Assembly (NCBI GenBank): GCA_040382935.1
Contig: JBEIEP010000006.1
Span: 1-64,000, forward strand
Direction: 5' to 3'
DNA length: 64,000 nt
Source: JALQUL01 sp040382935
GTDB taxonomy: Bacteria; Pseudomonadota; Gammaproteobacteria; Burkholderiales; Burkholderiaceae_C
Shown piece after piece: positions 51,544 through 59,428 of this stretch. Numbering within the stretch: the stretch's first letter is position 1; the number at the start of each line of letters is the position of its first letter. The notes beneath the pieces were generated by a model. The model worked only from the letters and a program-made list of their open reading frames with translations. It was not told where the DNA came from and made no database searches. The position numbers were made by a program, and so were the translations under genes.

Positions 51544-51567
51544 GGTGGCATCAGTCTAAGGGGTGCG

Positions 51568-51598
51568 AAAAAAAGCCCTGTCCATTGCGGTACAGGGC
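51568..51598 (-). terminator. Intrinsic terminator of the TTT receptor gene
   Basis: GCCCTGT (51575-51581) pairs with ACAGGGC (51592-51598). On the minus strand the stem is followed by seven T (51574-51568). It lies 21 bases beyond the stop of the minus-strand receptor gene and just upstream of xerD, which needs its own promoter. Confidence 0.85.
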
Positions 51599-51619
51599 CT
51601 TGGCTTAGCAAGGTGTTTA

Positions 51620-52594
51620 TCAGTCCAGCGTTAACTTGTTGGCTTGAACCACTTTTTTATACACTTCAAATTCAGCTTTGATCTGTTCGGCAAATTGCAC
51701 GGGGGTGTTGGCCACAATCACCGAACCGGTATCTTCTACGCGCTTGCGAACCGCTGGGTCTTCTAAGGCCTTTTTAACACCGGCATTGATTTTTTCAACC
51801 ACCTCAGCAGGTAGCCCTTTAGGTCCGTAAATTCCGTAGTAGGCCATGCGGTTAACAGGCGCCAATCCCACCTCTGCAAAGGTAGGCACGTTGGGCAATT
51901 GTTTCAGGCGCTTAGGTGCGGCAACGACGATAGGAATCAGTTTTCCGGATTGAATAAACGGCATGGCTGACGGAAGGTTGTCAAAAATAATCGGCACCTG
52001 CCCGGCCACCGTGTCGTTCAATGCGGGACCCGCACCACGGTAAGGAATATGGATGATAAAGGTGCCACTTAAACTTTTGAACAGCTCGGTTTGCAAATGG
52101 CCGATGCCGCCTGTACCCGACGACGCGTAAGAGTACTTGCCGGGGGATTTTTTCAGCTCAGCCAAGAAACCCTTGTAGTCTTTGGCTGGAAAGCTGGGGT
52201 GAACAGCAATAACGTTGGGCGTCGCGGCAACGTTGATGATGGGCGTAAAGTCAGTCACCGGGTTGTACGGGATTTTGGCATTGATGGCCGGGTTGGCGGC
52301 CGTGGTAGACACCGTTGCCATGCCCAGGTTGTACCCATCAGGTGCTGCTTTAGCCGTTTCGTTGGCACCAATCACGCCTCCCCCGCCCGCTTTGTTCTCA
52401 ACGATCACGCTTTGCCCCAGCGCCTTACCCAATGGGTCGGCAATCCCCCGTGCCACGATGTCGGTGGTGCCGCCAGGCGCAAAAGGCACCTGCAATTTCA
52501 CGGGTTTGTTGGGGTAAGCCTGCGCCAGCACCAGGCCGGACAACGTTAACCCCAAAAGCCCGACCAAGCCCGATTGAATAGGTTTTGCAAACAT
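51620..52594 (-). CDS. Bug/TctC-type solute-binding protein
   Basis: A 324-residue periplasmic receptor of the tripartite tricarboxylate transporter family. Signal peptide residues 1-24 end with VLAQA. Then come YPNKPVKLQVPFAPGGTTDI, the Bug hallmark, VIVENKAGGGGVIGANETAK and YGIYGPKGLPAEVVEKINAG. No TctA/TctB permease genes are adjacent, so it is an orphan receptor, common in Burkholderiales. AGGAG lies 6 bases before the ATG, and a strong terminator follows. The ligand is probably a carboxylate, not identifiable here. Confidence 0.92.
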   Translation of the reverse strand: MFAKPIQSGLVGLLGLTLSGLVLAQAYPNKPVKLQVPFAPGGTTDIVARGIADPLGKALGQSVIVENKAGGGGVIGANETAKAAPDGYNLGMATVSTTAANPAINAKIPYNPVTDFTPIINVAATPNVIAVHPSFPAKDYKGFLAELKKSPGKYSYASSGTGGIGHLQTELFKSLSGTFIIHIPYRGAGPALNDTVAGQVPIIFDNLPSAMPFIQSGKLIPIVVAAPKRLKQLPNVPTFAEVGLAPVNRMAYYGIYGPKGLPAEVVEKINAGVKKALEDPAVRKRVEDTGSVIVANTPVQFAEQIKAEFEVYKKVVQANKLTLD

Positions 52595-52793
52595 AAATAC
52601 TCCTAAAAATAGCCAAGGAAATCCAACCTTTGGAATCCTCCTATTCGGCTAATTTACCAGTTAAGCCTTACAAGTCCATCCGCATTTGCACTTATCCGTA
52701 AGCGATCTGTGGACAATTTGCAAAATCCCTGATGAGTCCCCCGTACGACGAACCGGCAACCAAGCCCAACATCCACGCTGTTACGATCCACCC

Positions 52794-53705
52794 ATGAACT
52801 ACGTCCAACTGATATTGCCCGACTTTTTGCTCATCCTGTGCGGCACGCTGCTGTGCCGGTACTCGGCACTAAAAAAGCCGGTATGGGAGCAGGTAGAGAT
52901 TTTGGTGTACTACTTTTTGTTTCCTGTGCTGTTGTTTCATTCCATCGTCAAAAGCCCGATTGAATTGAGCAGTGCGTCGCATCTGATGGTGGCAGGTTGG
53001 ATGACTGGCCTGAGTGCGATTGCCTTGTCTTACAGCCTGCCCTACTGGCCGGTGCTAAAGAACCAGTTCAGTGCGCATGATTACGCGGGCAGCAGTCAAA
53101 TTGCTTTTCGCTTCAATTCATTCATCGGTTTGGCGCTGGCCGATAGGCTGGGCGGGGCCGCTGGAGTACAGCAAATGGCGGTACTGGTAGGGGTATGTGT
53201 ACCGATGTTTAACATCGCCGCCGTATGGCCCATGGCCAGGCACTCGCAGCGCCCGTTTTTAAAGGAATTGGCGCGCAACCCCTTGATTATTGCCACCTTG
53301 TCGGGTTTGGCCGTTAACTTTATGGGGTTGTCTATCCCGCAATGGTTGGAGCCCTCGGTGGGTCGCATAGGTGCCGCCTCGTTGGCTTTGGGTTTGATGT
53401 CCGCTGGCGCCGGTCTGATGATTCATTCGGTGGCACAGGTCAAGGTGTTAACCGCCTCGGTGCTAACCATCCGGCACCTCATCACACCTTTGGTGGCTTT
53501 TGGCGTTACCCAGGTGCTCTCCCTGCCGCCATTACAAGCCTCGGTATTGTTGGCGTTTTCTGCGCTTCCTACGGCCTCAAGCAGCTATGTATTGGCATCA
53601 CGCATGGGTTACAACGGGTCTATCGTAGCAGGCATGGTCACCCTGTCTACCCTGCTGGGCATTGCCAGCCTACCGTTTGCACTGGGTGTGTTGGGCAGCC
53701 TCTGA
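52794..53705 (+). CDS. AEC family (auxin efflux carrier-like) transporter
   Basis: A 303-residue inner-membrane carrier with about ten hydrophobic segments arranged as two halves. LPDFLLILCGTLLCRYSAL at the start and LARNPLIIATLSGLAVNF in the middle are AEC family features; ALPTASSSYVLASRMGYNG near residue 258 is the C-terminal half signature. Bacterial AEC members carry dicarboxylates, malonate or amino acids. The substrate is unknown; the neighbouring orphan TTT receptor is divergent. The frame is open 36 codons upstream without membrane character. Confidence 0.88.
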   Translation: MNYVQLILPDFLLILCGTLLCRYSALKKPVWEQVEILVYYFLFPVLLFHSIVKSPIELSSASHLMVAGWMTGLSAIALSYSLPYWPVLKNQFSAHDYAGSSQIAFRFNSFIGLALADRLGGAAGVQQMAVLVGVCVPMFNIAAVWPMARHSQRPFLKELARNPLIIATLSGLAVNFMGLSIPQWLEPSVGRIGAASLALGLMSAGAGLMIHSVAQVKVLTASVLTIRHLITPLVAFGVTQVLSLPPLQASVLLAFSALPTASSSYVLASRMGYNGSIVAGMVTLSTLLGIASLPFALGVLGSL

Positions 53706-53733
53706 CAGGCGACTCAAACACCCCCTGGGTACT

Positions 53734-54798
53734 TTACAAGCGCGTCACGTTGTCGCGTTGTCCCAGCGCATCACGCCGCATCAATCGGATGGATTGGTAC
53801 ATGGCTTTAATGGCCGCGCTCAAGCGGTGCACTTCGTTGTCTGACGAATACTCGTCTTCGACAAACTGGATTTTTCCCATATCATCACTTAACTCAGAAT
53901 GTGCCGCTTTTTCTGCAAACACTTTTATCTTGCGCACAGGGCTTACAACCATACGCTGTATATAGAGCAAAATAAACAGAGGAGAAAGTAGGAATGCGCC
54001 TAACGCCGTCCACGTAAATACACTGAAGTCTTGCACCAACGACGAGGGGTTGTAAGACAAAGGAACGATAACGCTAATGATGCCGGCCAACTCGCCCTCT
54101 TTGTAACCGAACCCATTGGTCGTGCCGTACATGGCACGGACTGCCGCTGGCGCTGCCTCAGGCGTACTATGGCATTTCAAACAGCCAGGTGCCGCGATGA
54201 GTGTACGGGCGAACAACAAATTGCCGTCTTTGACTTCGGAATACTCGGTCCCTTTGGTCTCTCTTAAGCGTTCTATCGCAGTGCTTTCAAAACGGGTCGG
54301 GGCATTGGCCGGGTTCATGAACTTATCAGAAGTCATGCGGTAAGTGGTTTTTGAACCGGAGGCAAGGGTTACATCGGCCAGTTCACGTTGAATCAATGCA
54401 GGATTTTTGCGATGGAAAACCGCGCCAGCAGTAGGCGTCTGACCAACCGCAGAATAGGCAGCACTGGCCGCAACAACGGGGCCCCCTAGGGCCGTGGCGG
54501 GCACATAAGCGGCCGATGCAGCCGCTGCGGGTGCTCCGTATGGTGCCTCTCGCTCCAGAAAATTACCAATCTTTATGGCGTCTTTGGCGGGGTCGCTGCG
54601 CACCCATACCCCGTTGTATTGACTGGCCCAAGTGCCCACGTTGTCCACCAAATCCGCAACGGTACGGGCTTGGTTACGTGTTTCGGCCAAGTAAATAGTA
54701 GAACCAATTTGATAGGCACAAATGGCACTAATCACCGCTGAAATCAACAGCAGCATGAAAAACTGCACCCCGATGGGCATGCGCTTTAAGATGTTCAT
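53734..54798 (-). CDS. Membrane c-type-heme sensor, DUF3365 (Tll0287-like)
   Basis: A 354-residue membrane protein. TM1 is about 11-35, then comes a periplasmic domain (36-256) and TM2 about 258-281, followed by a HAMP-like cytosolic linker (MVVSPVRKIKVFAEKAAHSE). The periplasmic domain has a c-type heme site C206-x2-C209-H210 in APGCLKCHSTP and the Tll0287/DUF3365 signature FMNPANAPTRFE. Residues about 88-125 are an Ala-rich insertion with a repeated AASAAY. There is no kinase or cyclase output; the chain ends about 70 residues after TM2. It likely senses redox or gas and signals to the receiver-like protein encoded 18 bases upstream. Confidence 0.87.
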   Translation of the reverse strand: MNILKRMPIGVQFFMLLLISAVISAICAYQIGSTIYLAETRNQARTVADLVDNVGTWASQYNGVWVRSDPAKDAIKIGNFLEREAPYGAPAAAASAAYVPATALGGPVVAASAAYSAVGQTPTAGAVFHRKNPALIQRELADVTLASGSKTTYRMTSDKFMNPANAPTRFESTAIERLRETKGTEYSEVKDGNLLFARTLIAAPGCLKCHSTPEAAPAAVRAMYGTTNGFGYKEGELAGIISVIVPLSYNPSSLVQDFSVFTWTALGAFLLSPLFILLYIQRMVVSPVRKIKVFAEKAAHSELSDDMGKIQFVEDEYSSDNEVHRLSAAIKAMYQSIRLMRRDALGQRDNVTRL

Positions 54799-54816
54799 CG
54801 ATGTCTCCTGCTAAGA

Positions 54817-55521
54817 CTATACGCCTAGTTCGGTAAGGAAACGATCGCGGGCCTTGGGAGCATCAATATAATTGGCTAAAGCATGTACCAAGGCATGAAA
54901 CGGCACGCCCATGGGGTGACGTTTGCCAATGGTGGCTAGGGTTTTAAATACCAAATCATCAGCGACGGGCCCAATGTGGCGGCGCAATTGGGATTTTATC
55001 CGGTCCAAGGCCTCCAAAGGAATAAGGGGCCGTTGTTCACTGATGGGCGCAAAGGACTGATCAAGTACACGAAAGGGTGAAGCGGGGATTTGCGTCTCTT
55101 GCTTGAGCGCCTCACTTAAACTTGCAGCACTACGGGTGATCAGCCCTTTGGCCCCTTGATGCATGGCATGGGTTTCATCTTCAAGGGACATCTGATCTGT
55201 CATTAGAAACAACGGCGTCTTGGTTTCCTTGGACTTGAGCGCATAGGCGAAGCGAAAACCATTCTCATCCGGCCCCAAGGGCCCCAAATCACAAAAAATT
55301 GCCTTGAAGGATTTCTTTTGCAGTTCGTAAAGTGCGTCTCTACAGGTTCTGACCAGTACGGCCTGGGACATGACGGTTGTGAAAAGGTGGGGAAAGTTGG
55401 TCACTATCAAAACCACCAAGGCTTTGGTATTAGCCCCCTTCGACGAGGCACTAGAAGGGGATTCCAATACCACCTTATGCAGCTCCTCAGGCGGGTAATC
55501 TTCTTTGCGTAACAGGTTCAC
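54817..55521 (-). CDS. Degenerate response-receiver protein with C-terminal helical domain
   Basis: A 234-residue soluble protein. Residues about 34-140 form a receiver-like fold: LVVLIVTNF, AIFCDLGPLGPDENGFRFAY with D78 in the phosphoacceptor position, and PLFLMTDQ. The acidic pair normally following the first strand is replaced by Thr-Asn, and the conserved Lys region is LITRS. Phosphorylation is therefore doubtful. Residues about 170-234 (LRRHIGPVADDLVFKTLATI) resemble a small C-terminal module I recall from bacterial Ser/Thr kinases and regulators; this is tentative. It is co-oriented with and just upstream of the heme sensor gene. Confidence 0.78.
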   Translation of the reverse strand: MNLLRKEDYPPEELHKVVLESPSSASSKGANTKALVVLIVTNFPHLFTTVMSQAVLVRTCRDALYELQKKSFKAIFCDLGPLGPDENGFRFAYALKSKETKTPLFLMTDQMSLEDETHAMHQGAKGLITRSAASLSEALKQETQIPASPFRVLDQSFAPISEQRPLIPLEALDRIKSQLRRHIGPVADDLVFKTLATIGKRHPMGVPFHALVHALANYIDAPKARDRFLTELGV

Positions 55522-55688
55522 GTCTTTCTCCTTTGGTGCCTTGATCAGCTCTTGTTGAGATGGGACTCAACCACACGCCATTCACCTTGCCGATTGGACA
55601 AACCCGACACTTTGCACGGTAACTTTGTGTTGGTCGGCTCTAAATCCATTGCCAATATAACCGACGACTGAATAATTTGTATGACAGC

Positions 55689-56840
55689 TCAGTCTAATTC
55701 GGCGACAGGTGGTCGATTTTGCCGGACGAATCGAGATTCACCGGGAATACCCTCTCTGGCGAGGGCCCAGTCCATATGTTCTGCAACCAAGGCGCTGGCA
55801 CCTTTGCGCTGGTGCACCAACACCGCTCTAAGATCAGACCGCTCTTGGACATTTAACTGAATGTCCGCCAGTGCATTGCCGCAGGCCACTGCGAGATTGC
55901 GCTGCCAAAGCTCAAAACCAATGCGACGAATCGCGGTGCCCTCTGTGTAAGCCTCAAACTGCTCTTGGCTCCACCCCATCATCTCTGACAGTGGTCGTCC
56001 ACCCAAGCCTTTGCGCGGCTGAAAGTCATCCAACAGAGATTTTTGTGCGTACTTGTTCCAAGGGCAAATCAACTGGCAGTCGTCACAGCCGTAAATCCGA
56101 TTGCCTATCGCCGGGCGCATCTCCAGCGGTATCTCGCCTTTGTTTTCAATCGTAAGGTAGGAGATGCAGCGCCTAGCGTCCAGGCGGTAAGGCGCAACAA
56201 TGGCCTTGGTGGGGCATACGTCAATACAGCGGGTGCAACTGCCACAGTGAGCGCTCAAAACTTCGGTCGGCGGCAGGGCCAAGTCAACAAAGATCTCGCC
56301 CAGAAAAAACATGGACCCCTGCTCTCTGGACAATAGCAAGGTATGTTTGCCCCGCCAACCCAAGCCACTTAATGCGGCCAGTTCCACTTCTAAAACCGGT
56401 GCCGAATCAACAAACACCCTGGCATTGCTGTCGCCCCAAGCCTTAGCAATGGTCGCAGCCAACTGCTTCAGGCGGCCGCGCATGACTTTGTGGTAATCAC
56501 GCCCTCTGGCGTAAAGCGAAACATACCCGTCCTTGGTGTTGTCGATTGCCGACCAGGCAGTGTCCACCCAATCACCGCCGTCGGTGGCGGGCAGGTAGGG
56601 CAGCATGACGGTGATGACCGATTGGGTACCCGGCCTGAGTTCCATTGGGTCGGCCCGCAGGGCTTGATTAACGGCCATGTAGTGCATATCGCCATGGTGG
56701 TTTGCTGTCGTCCATGCCGCCAAACCCTCCTTCGCGCCTGGAATTTTGGGGCTGGCAATACCCAAATTTACAAATCCCAAGTCAAAGGCCCACTGTCGCA
56801 ACTGGGAAACACGGTCAGACTGGTTCAAAATCGAGGGCAT
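55689..56840 (-). CDS. queG: Epoxyqueuosine reductase
   Basis: A 383-residue cobalamin and Fe-S enzyme catalysing the last step of queuosine synthesis in tRNA. Two 4Fe-4S motifs are seen: HCGSCTRCIDVCPTKAI (about 197-212) and CDDCQLICPWNKYAQ (about 248-262). VFVDSAPVLEVELAALSGLG carries the catalytic Asp region. The frame is open 27 codons upstream by a GTG, but ATG 56840 gives the family start and interlocks with the tsaE ATG in one CATG. The gluQ gene in this window uses its product. Confidence 0.94.
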   Translation of the reverse strand: MPSILNQSDRVSQLRQWAFDLGFVNLGIASPKIPGAKEGLAAWTTANHHGDMHYMAVNQALRADPMELRPGTQSVITVMLPYLPATDGGDWVDTAWSAIDNTKDGYVSLYARGRDYHKVMRGRLKQLAATIAKAWGDSNARVFVDSAPVLEVELAALSGLGWRGKHTLLLSREQGSMFFLGEIFVDLALPPTEVLSAHCGSCTRCIDVCPTKAIVAPYRLDARRCISYLTIENKGEIPLEMRPAIGNRIYGCDDCQLICPWNKYAQKSLLDDFQPRKGLGGRPLSEMMGWSQEQFEAYTEGTAIRRIGFELWQRNLAVACGNALADIQLNVQERSDLRAVLVHQRKGASALVAEHMDWALAREGIPGESRFVRQNRPPVAELD

Positions 56841-57372
56841 GGACAAAAGGTCAGAACTTAGATGGGATTGGTTAAGCCTAGACGCACCGGACTTGGCGCA
56901 GCAATGCCATTTGGGTGCCACACAGGCACAACTTGAACGGTTCGCCGATCATCTGGCGCATGGTAGCGCAATTGGCGACGCACTGATCTACCTGGTGGGT
57001 GATTTGGGCGCTGGCAAGACCACCTTGGTGCGTCAGATGATGCGTACTCTGGGCTATGCGGGTCGGGTTAAAAGCCCAAGCTACGCGTTGATGGAAACTT
57101 ACCTGCTGGCTAACAAAGCCGGCACGGATAGCCACGGACTTTCGGTCTACCACTTTGATTTTTACCGCTTGGATAAGGCACAAGAGTGGGAGGACGCCGG
57201 ATTTAGGGACATTTTTGGCGGTCCTGGACTTAAAATGGTGGAGTGGCCTGAAAAAGTGGCCGACAGCTTGCCGGTGCCCGATTGCGTTATCCACCTCACG
57301 GTGGACACCGAATGGACGCGTGATCTGACGGCCAAGGCATTTAGCCCGCTCGGCGCAGCGTTGTTGGTATGA
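56839..57372 (+). CDS. tsaE: tRNA t6A synthesis ATPase TsaE
   Basis: A 177-residue P-loop ATPase that drives the TsaB-TsaD complex in N6-threonylcarbamoyladenosine formation on tRNA. Walker A is GDLGAGKTT (54-62). SPSYALMETY and HFDFYRLDKAQEWEDAGF follow, then VEWPEKV, as in the YjeE family. The N-terminal 25 residues are longer than usual. A GAGG site lies 4 to 5 bases before the ATG. It overlaps amiC by ATGA and is divergent from queG; the nnr gene found between them in E. coli is missing. Confidence 0.92.
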   Translation: MDKRSELRWDWLSLDAPDLAQQCHLGATQAQLERFADHLAHGSAIGDALIYLVGDLGAGKTTLVRQMMRTLGYAGRVKSPSYALMETYLLANKAGTDSHGLSVYHFDFYRLDKAQEWEDAGFRDIFGGPGLKMVEWPEKVADSLPVPDCVIHLTVDTEWTRDLTAKAFSPLGAALLV

Positions 57373-58673
57373 CACAGTACGCCCAAGATTCTGGCCTGCG
57401 CCGACGTCATGTCATAGGTGCGGGAGCGGGTGTGATTCTGGCTACCCTCAGTCACCAGGTCATGGCGGCCACCATTACGGCAGTACGAATGTGGCCTTCT
57501 ACGCAGTACACCCGCCTAACCATTGAGAGCGATGTCGCCGTTCAGCACCGCTACCAATACCACGACACGCCACTGCAACTGGTGATTGAGTTGGATGACA
57601 TGGTGGTGAGTGGCCCGCTGTCCAGTTTGCCCGGCAAGGTGCAATTGGTAGACCCCAACGTATCGCAGATCAAGCTGACCCCAACACCGTTTGGAACCGT
57701 TCTGCTTACCGTTGACCTAAAAAAACCCGTCACACCGCAGATATTTGCGCTGAGTCCGGCTGGCCCCTACGCGCACCGCTTGGTGGTCGACCTGTATGGC
57801 GTTGTGGCCGCAGACCCTATCGCAGAACTCATCAACCAGATCGCAAAAAAGCCACAAGCCCTATCGCCCTCGGCGCCAACCCCCAACCCACCCATTGCCA
57901 GCCAACCCCAAGTAGGCAATACAAGTGCCAACAGAGCGCCTGCAACTGGCCGTAAGTCGCTCATGATTGCAATAGACCCCGGCCATGGGGGTGAAGACCC
58001 GGGCGCGATTGGTCCGGCGGGAACCTATGAAAAAGACGTGGTGCTGGCGATTGCCCAAAAGCTGCTTGAACGTATCAAGCGCTACGAATCACCCCAGTTG
58101 CAATTCAAAGCCTACCTTACGCGCGACGGCGATTATTTCGTGCCGCTGGGCCTGCGTGTGCAAAAGGCGCAAGCCATCAACGCGGATCTGATGATTAGCA
58201 TTCACGCCGACGCGTTTACCGTGCCCACCGCCAGGGGGGCCAGCGTGTTTGCTTTGAGCCAACGGGGTGCCAGCAGCGCCGCCGCTCGCTGGATGGCCCA
58301 AAAAGAGAACAGCGCCGACATCGTGGGGGGCCTCAACGTCAAAACCAAAGACCCCACCATGCAGCAAATTTTTTTGGACATGAGCACCAGCGCGCAAATA
58401 CGCGACAGTCTAAAAGTTGGCGGCCTCATTTTGAACCACCTCGGCAAAACCGCCACGCTTCACAAGCGGGTCGTTGAGCAGGCCGGTTTTGCAGTGCTCA
58501 AAGCGCCCAGCATCCCCAGCGTATTGGTTGAAACCGCCTTTATTTCCAACCCCGATGAAGAGGTTCTGCTGGCCAGTGTGGGTTATCAAAATGCGGTCGC
58601 GGATGCATTGATGAACGGCATCGTTTCGTACTTCGAGCTTCAAGCCCCCAAGGGACGATTTCGCTTGGGTTAG
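57369..58673 (+). CDS. amiC: N-acetylmuramoyl-L-alanine amidase, AmiC-type
   Basis: A 434-residue periplasmic cell-separation amidase. The N-terminus LRRRHVIGAGAGVILA is Tat-signal-like with twin arginines and an Ala-rich end (cut near MAATI). An AMIN domain (about 35-135) is followed by a Pro-rich linker and an Amidase_3 zinc domain (about 198-425). Zinc ligands are in DPGHGGEDPG (His near 205), the Glu of TYEKDVVL and SIHADAF, and VETAFISNPDEE carries the catalytic Glu. It overlaps tsaE by ATGA and shares TTAG with the dedA stop. Confidence 0.93.
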   Translation: MTQYAQDSGLRRRHVIGAGAGVILATLSHQVMAATITAVRMWPSTQYTRLTIESDVAVQHRYQYHDTPLQLVIELDDMVVSGPLSSLPGKVQLVDPNVSQIKLTPTPFGTVLLTVDLKKPVTPQIFALSPAGPYAHRLVVDLYGVVAADPIAELINQIAKKPQALSPSAPTPNPPIASQPQVGNTSANRAPATGRKSLMIAIDPGHGGEDPGAIGPAGTYEKDVVLAIAQKLLERIKRYESPQLQFKAYLTRDGDYFVPLGLRVQKAQAINADLMISIHADAFTVPTARGASVFALSQRGASSAAARWMAQKENSADIVGGLNVKTKDPTMQQIFLDMSTSAQIRDSLKVGGLILNHLGKTATLHKRVVEQAGFAVLKAPSIPSVLVETAFISNPDEEVLLASVGYQNAVADALMNGIVSYFELQAPKGRFRLG

Positions 58674-59317
58674 GCTGGCTTCTTGGAAAAGCGTGCCTTT
58701 AGCGCTCCACCAATAAACACCAGGCCGGGGATCAAAATCATGGCCCAAATGATTTTGTCCAAATGGGCTTGAACAAAGGGTAGGTTGCCAAAAAAATACC
58801 CGGCTGTGACCAGCGAGAGCACCCACAGCATGCCGCCGGTCAAATCAAAAAAAGTGAATTTGCGCCGCGTCATCTGGGCAACCCCTGCAACAAACGGTGC
58901 AAAGGTGCGCAAAAACGGAACAAACCGTGCCGCTATCAAGGTATAGCCCCCGTATTTTTCGTAAAACGCATGGGCTTGGTCGAAGGCCTTTCGGTTAAAA
59001 AAGCGCGAGTTTTCCCATTGAAATACCTTGGGTCCAAAATAACGTCCTACGGCGTAATTGCATTGGTTGCCCATAATGGCTGCGGCAATCAGCAAGGACG
59101 TGGCCAAGCCGTAATCCATGAGCCCAACACCGCACATGGCCCCAACGACGAACAACAAAGAGTCGCCTGGCAAAAATGGCATCACCACCACACCAGTTTC
59201 CACAAAAACAATAAGAAATAGCAAGGCATAGACCCAAACGCCATAGTTTCTTACGAAAGACTCCAAATAGGTGTCAACATTCAGCACGAAGTCGATCAAA
59301 AGAGCAATGATGTCCAT
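58670..59317 (-). CDS. DedA family membrane protein
   Basis: A 215-residue inner-membrane protein of the DedA/SNARE-associated superfamily, implicated in lipid-carrier and phospholipid translocation and in membrane-potential maintenance. VVVMPFLPGDSLLFVVGAM and MGNQCNYAVGRYFGPKVF are family motifs, and ARFVPFLRTFAPFVAGVAQM carries the conserved Arg-rich re-entrant element. About five hydrophobic segments are seen. It converges on amiC with shared stop bases TTAG (58670-58673). Confidence 0.92.
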   Translation of the reverse strand: MDIIALLIDFVLNVDTYLESFVRNYGVWVYALLFLIVFVETGVVVMPFLPGDSLLFVVGAMCGVGLMDYGLATSLLIAAAIMGNQCNYAVGRYFGPKVFQWENSRFFNRKAFDQAHAFYEKYGGYTLIAARFVPFLRTFAPFVAGVAQMTRRKFTFFDLTGGMLWVLSLVTAGYFFGNLPFVQAHLDKIIWAMILIPGLVFIGGALKARFSKKPA

Positions 59318-59428
59318 TTGTTTATGTGTTCAGTAGCCTGCAACGCGGGGTGGGCAAGCGCAGGCAATTATCCCAGCTATGGGGCAATCTTGGCATCGGC
59401 GGGCACGATGACAGTCTAAAATGCCCCG

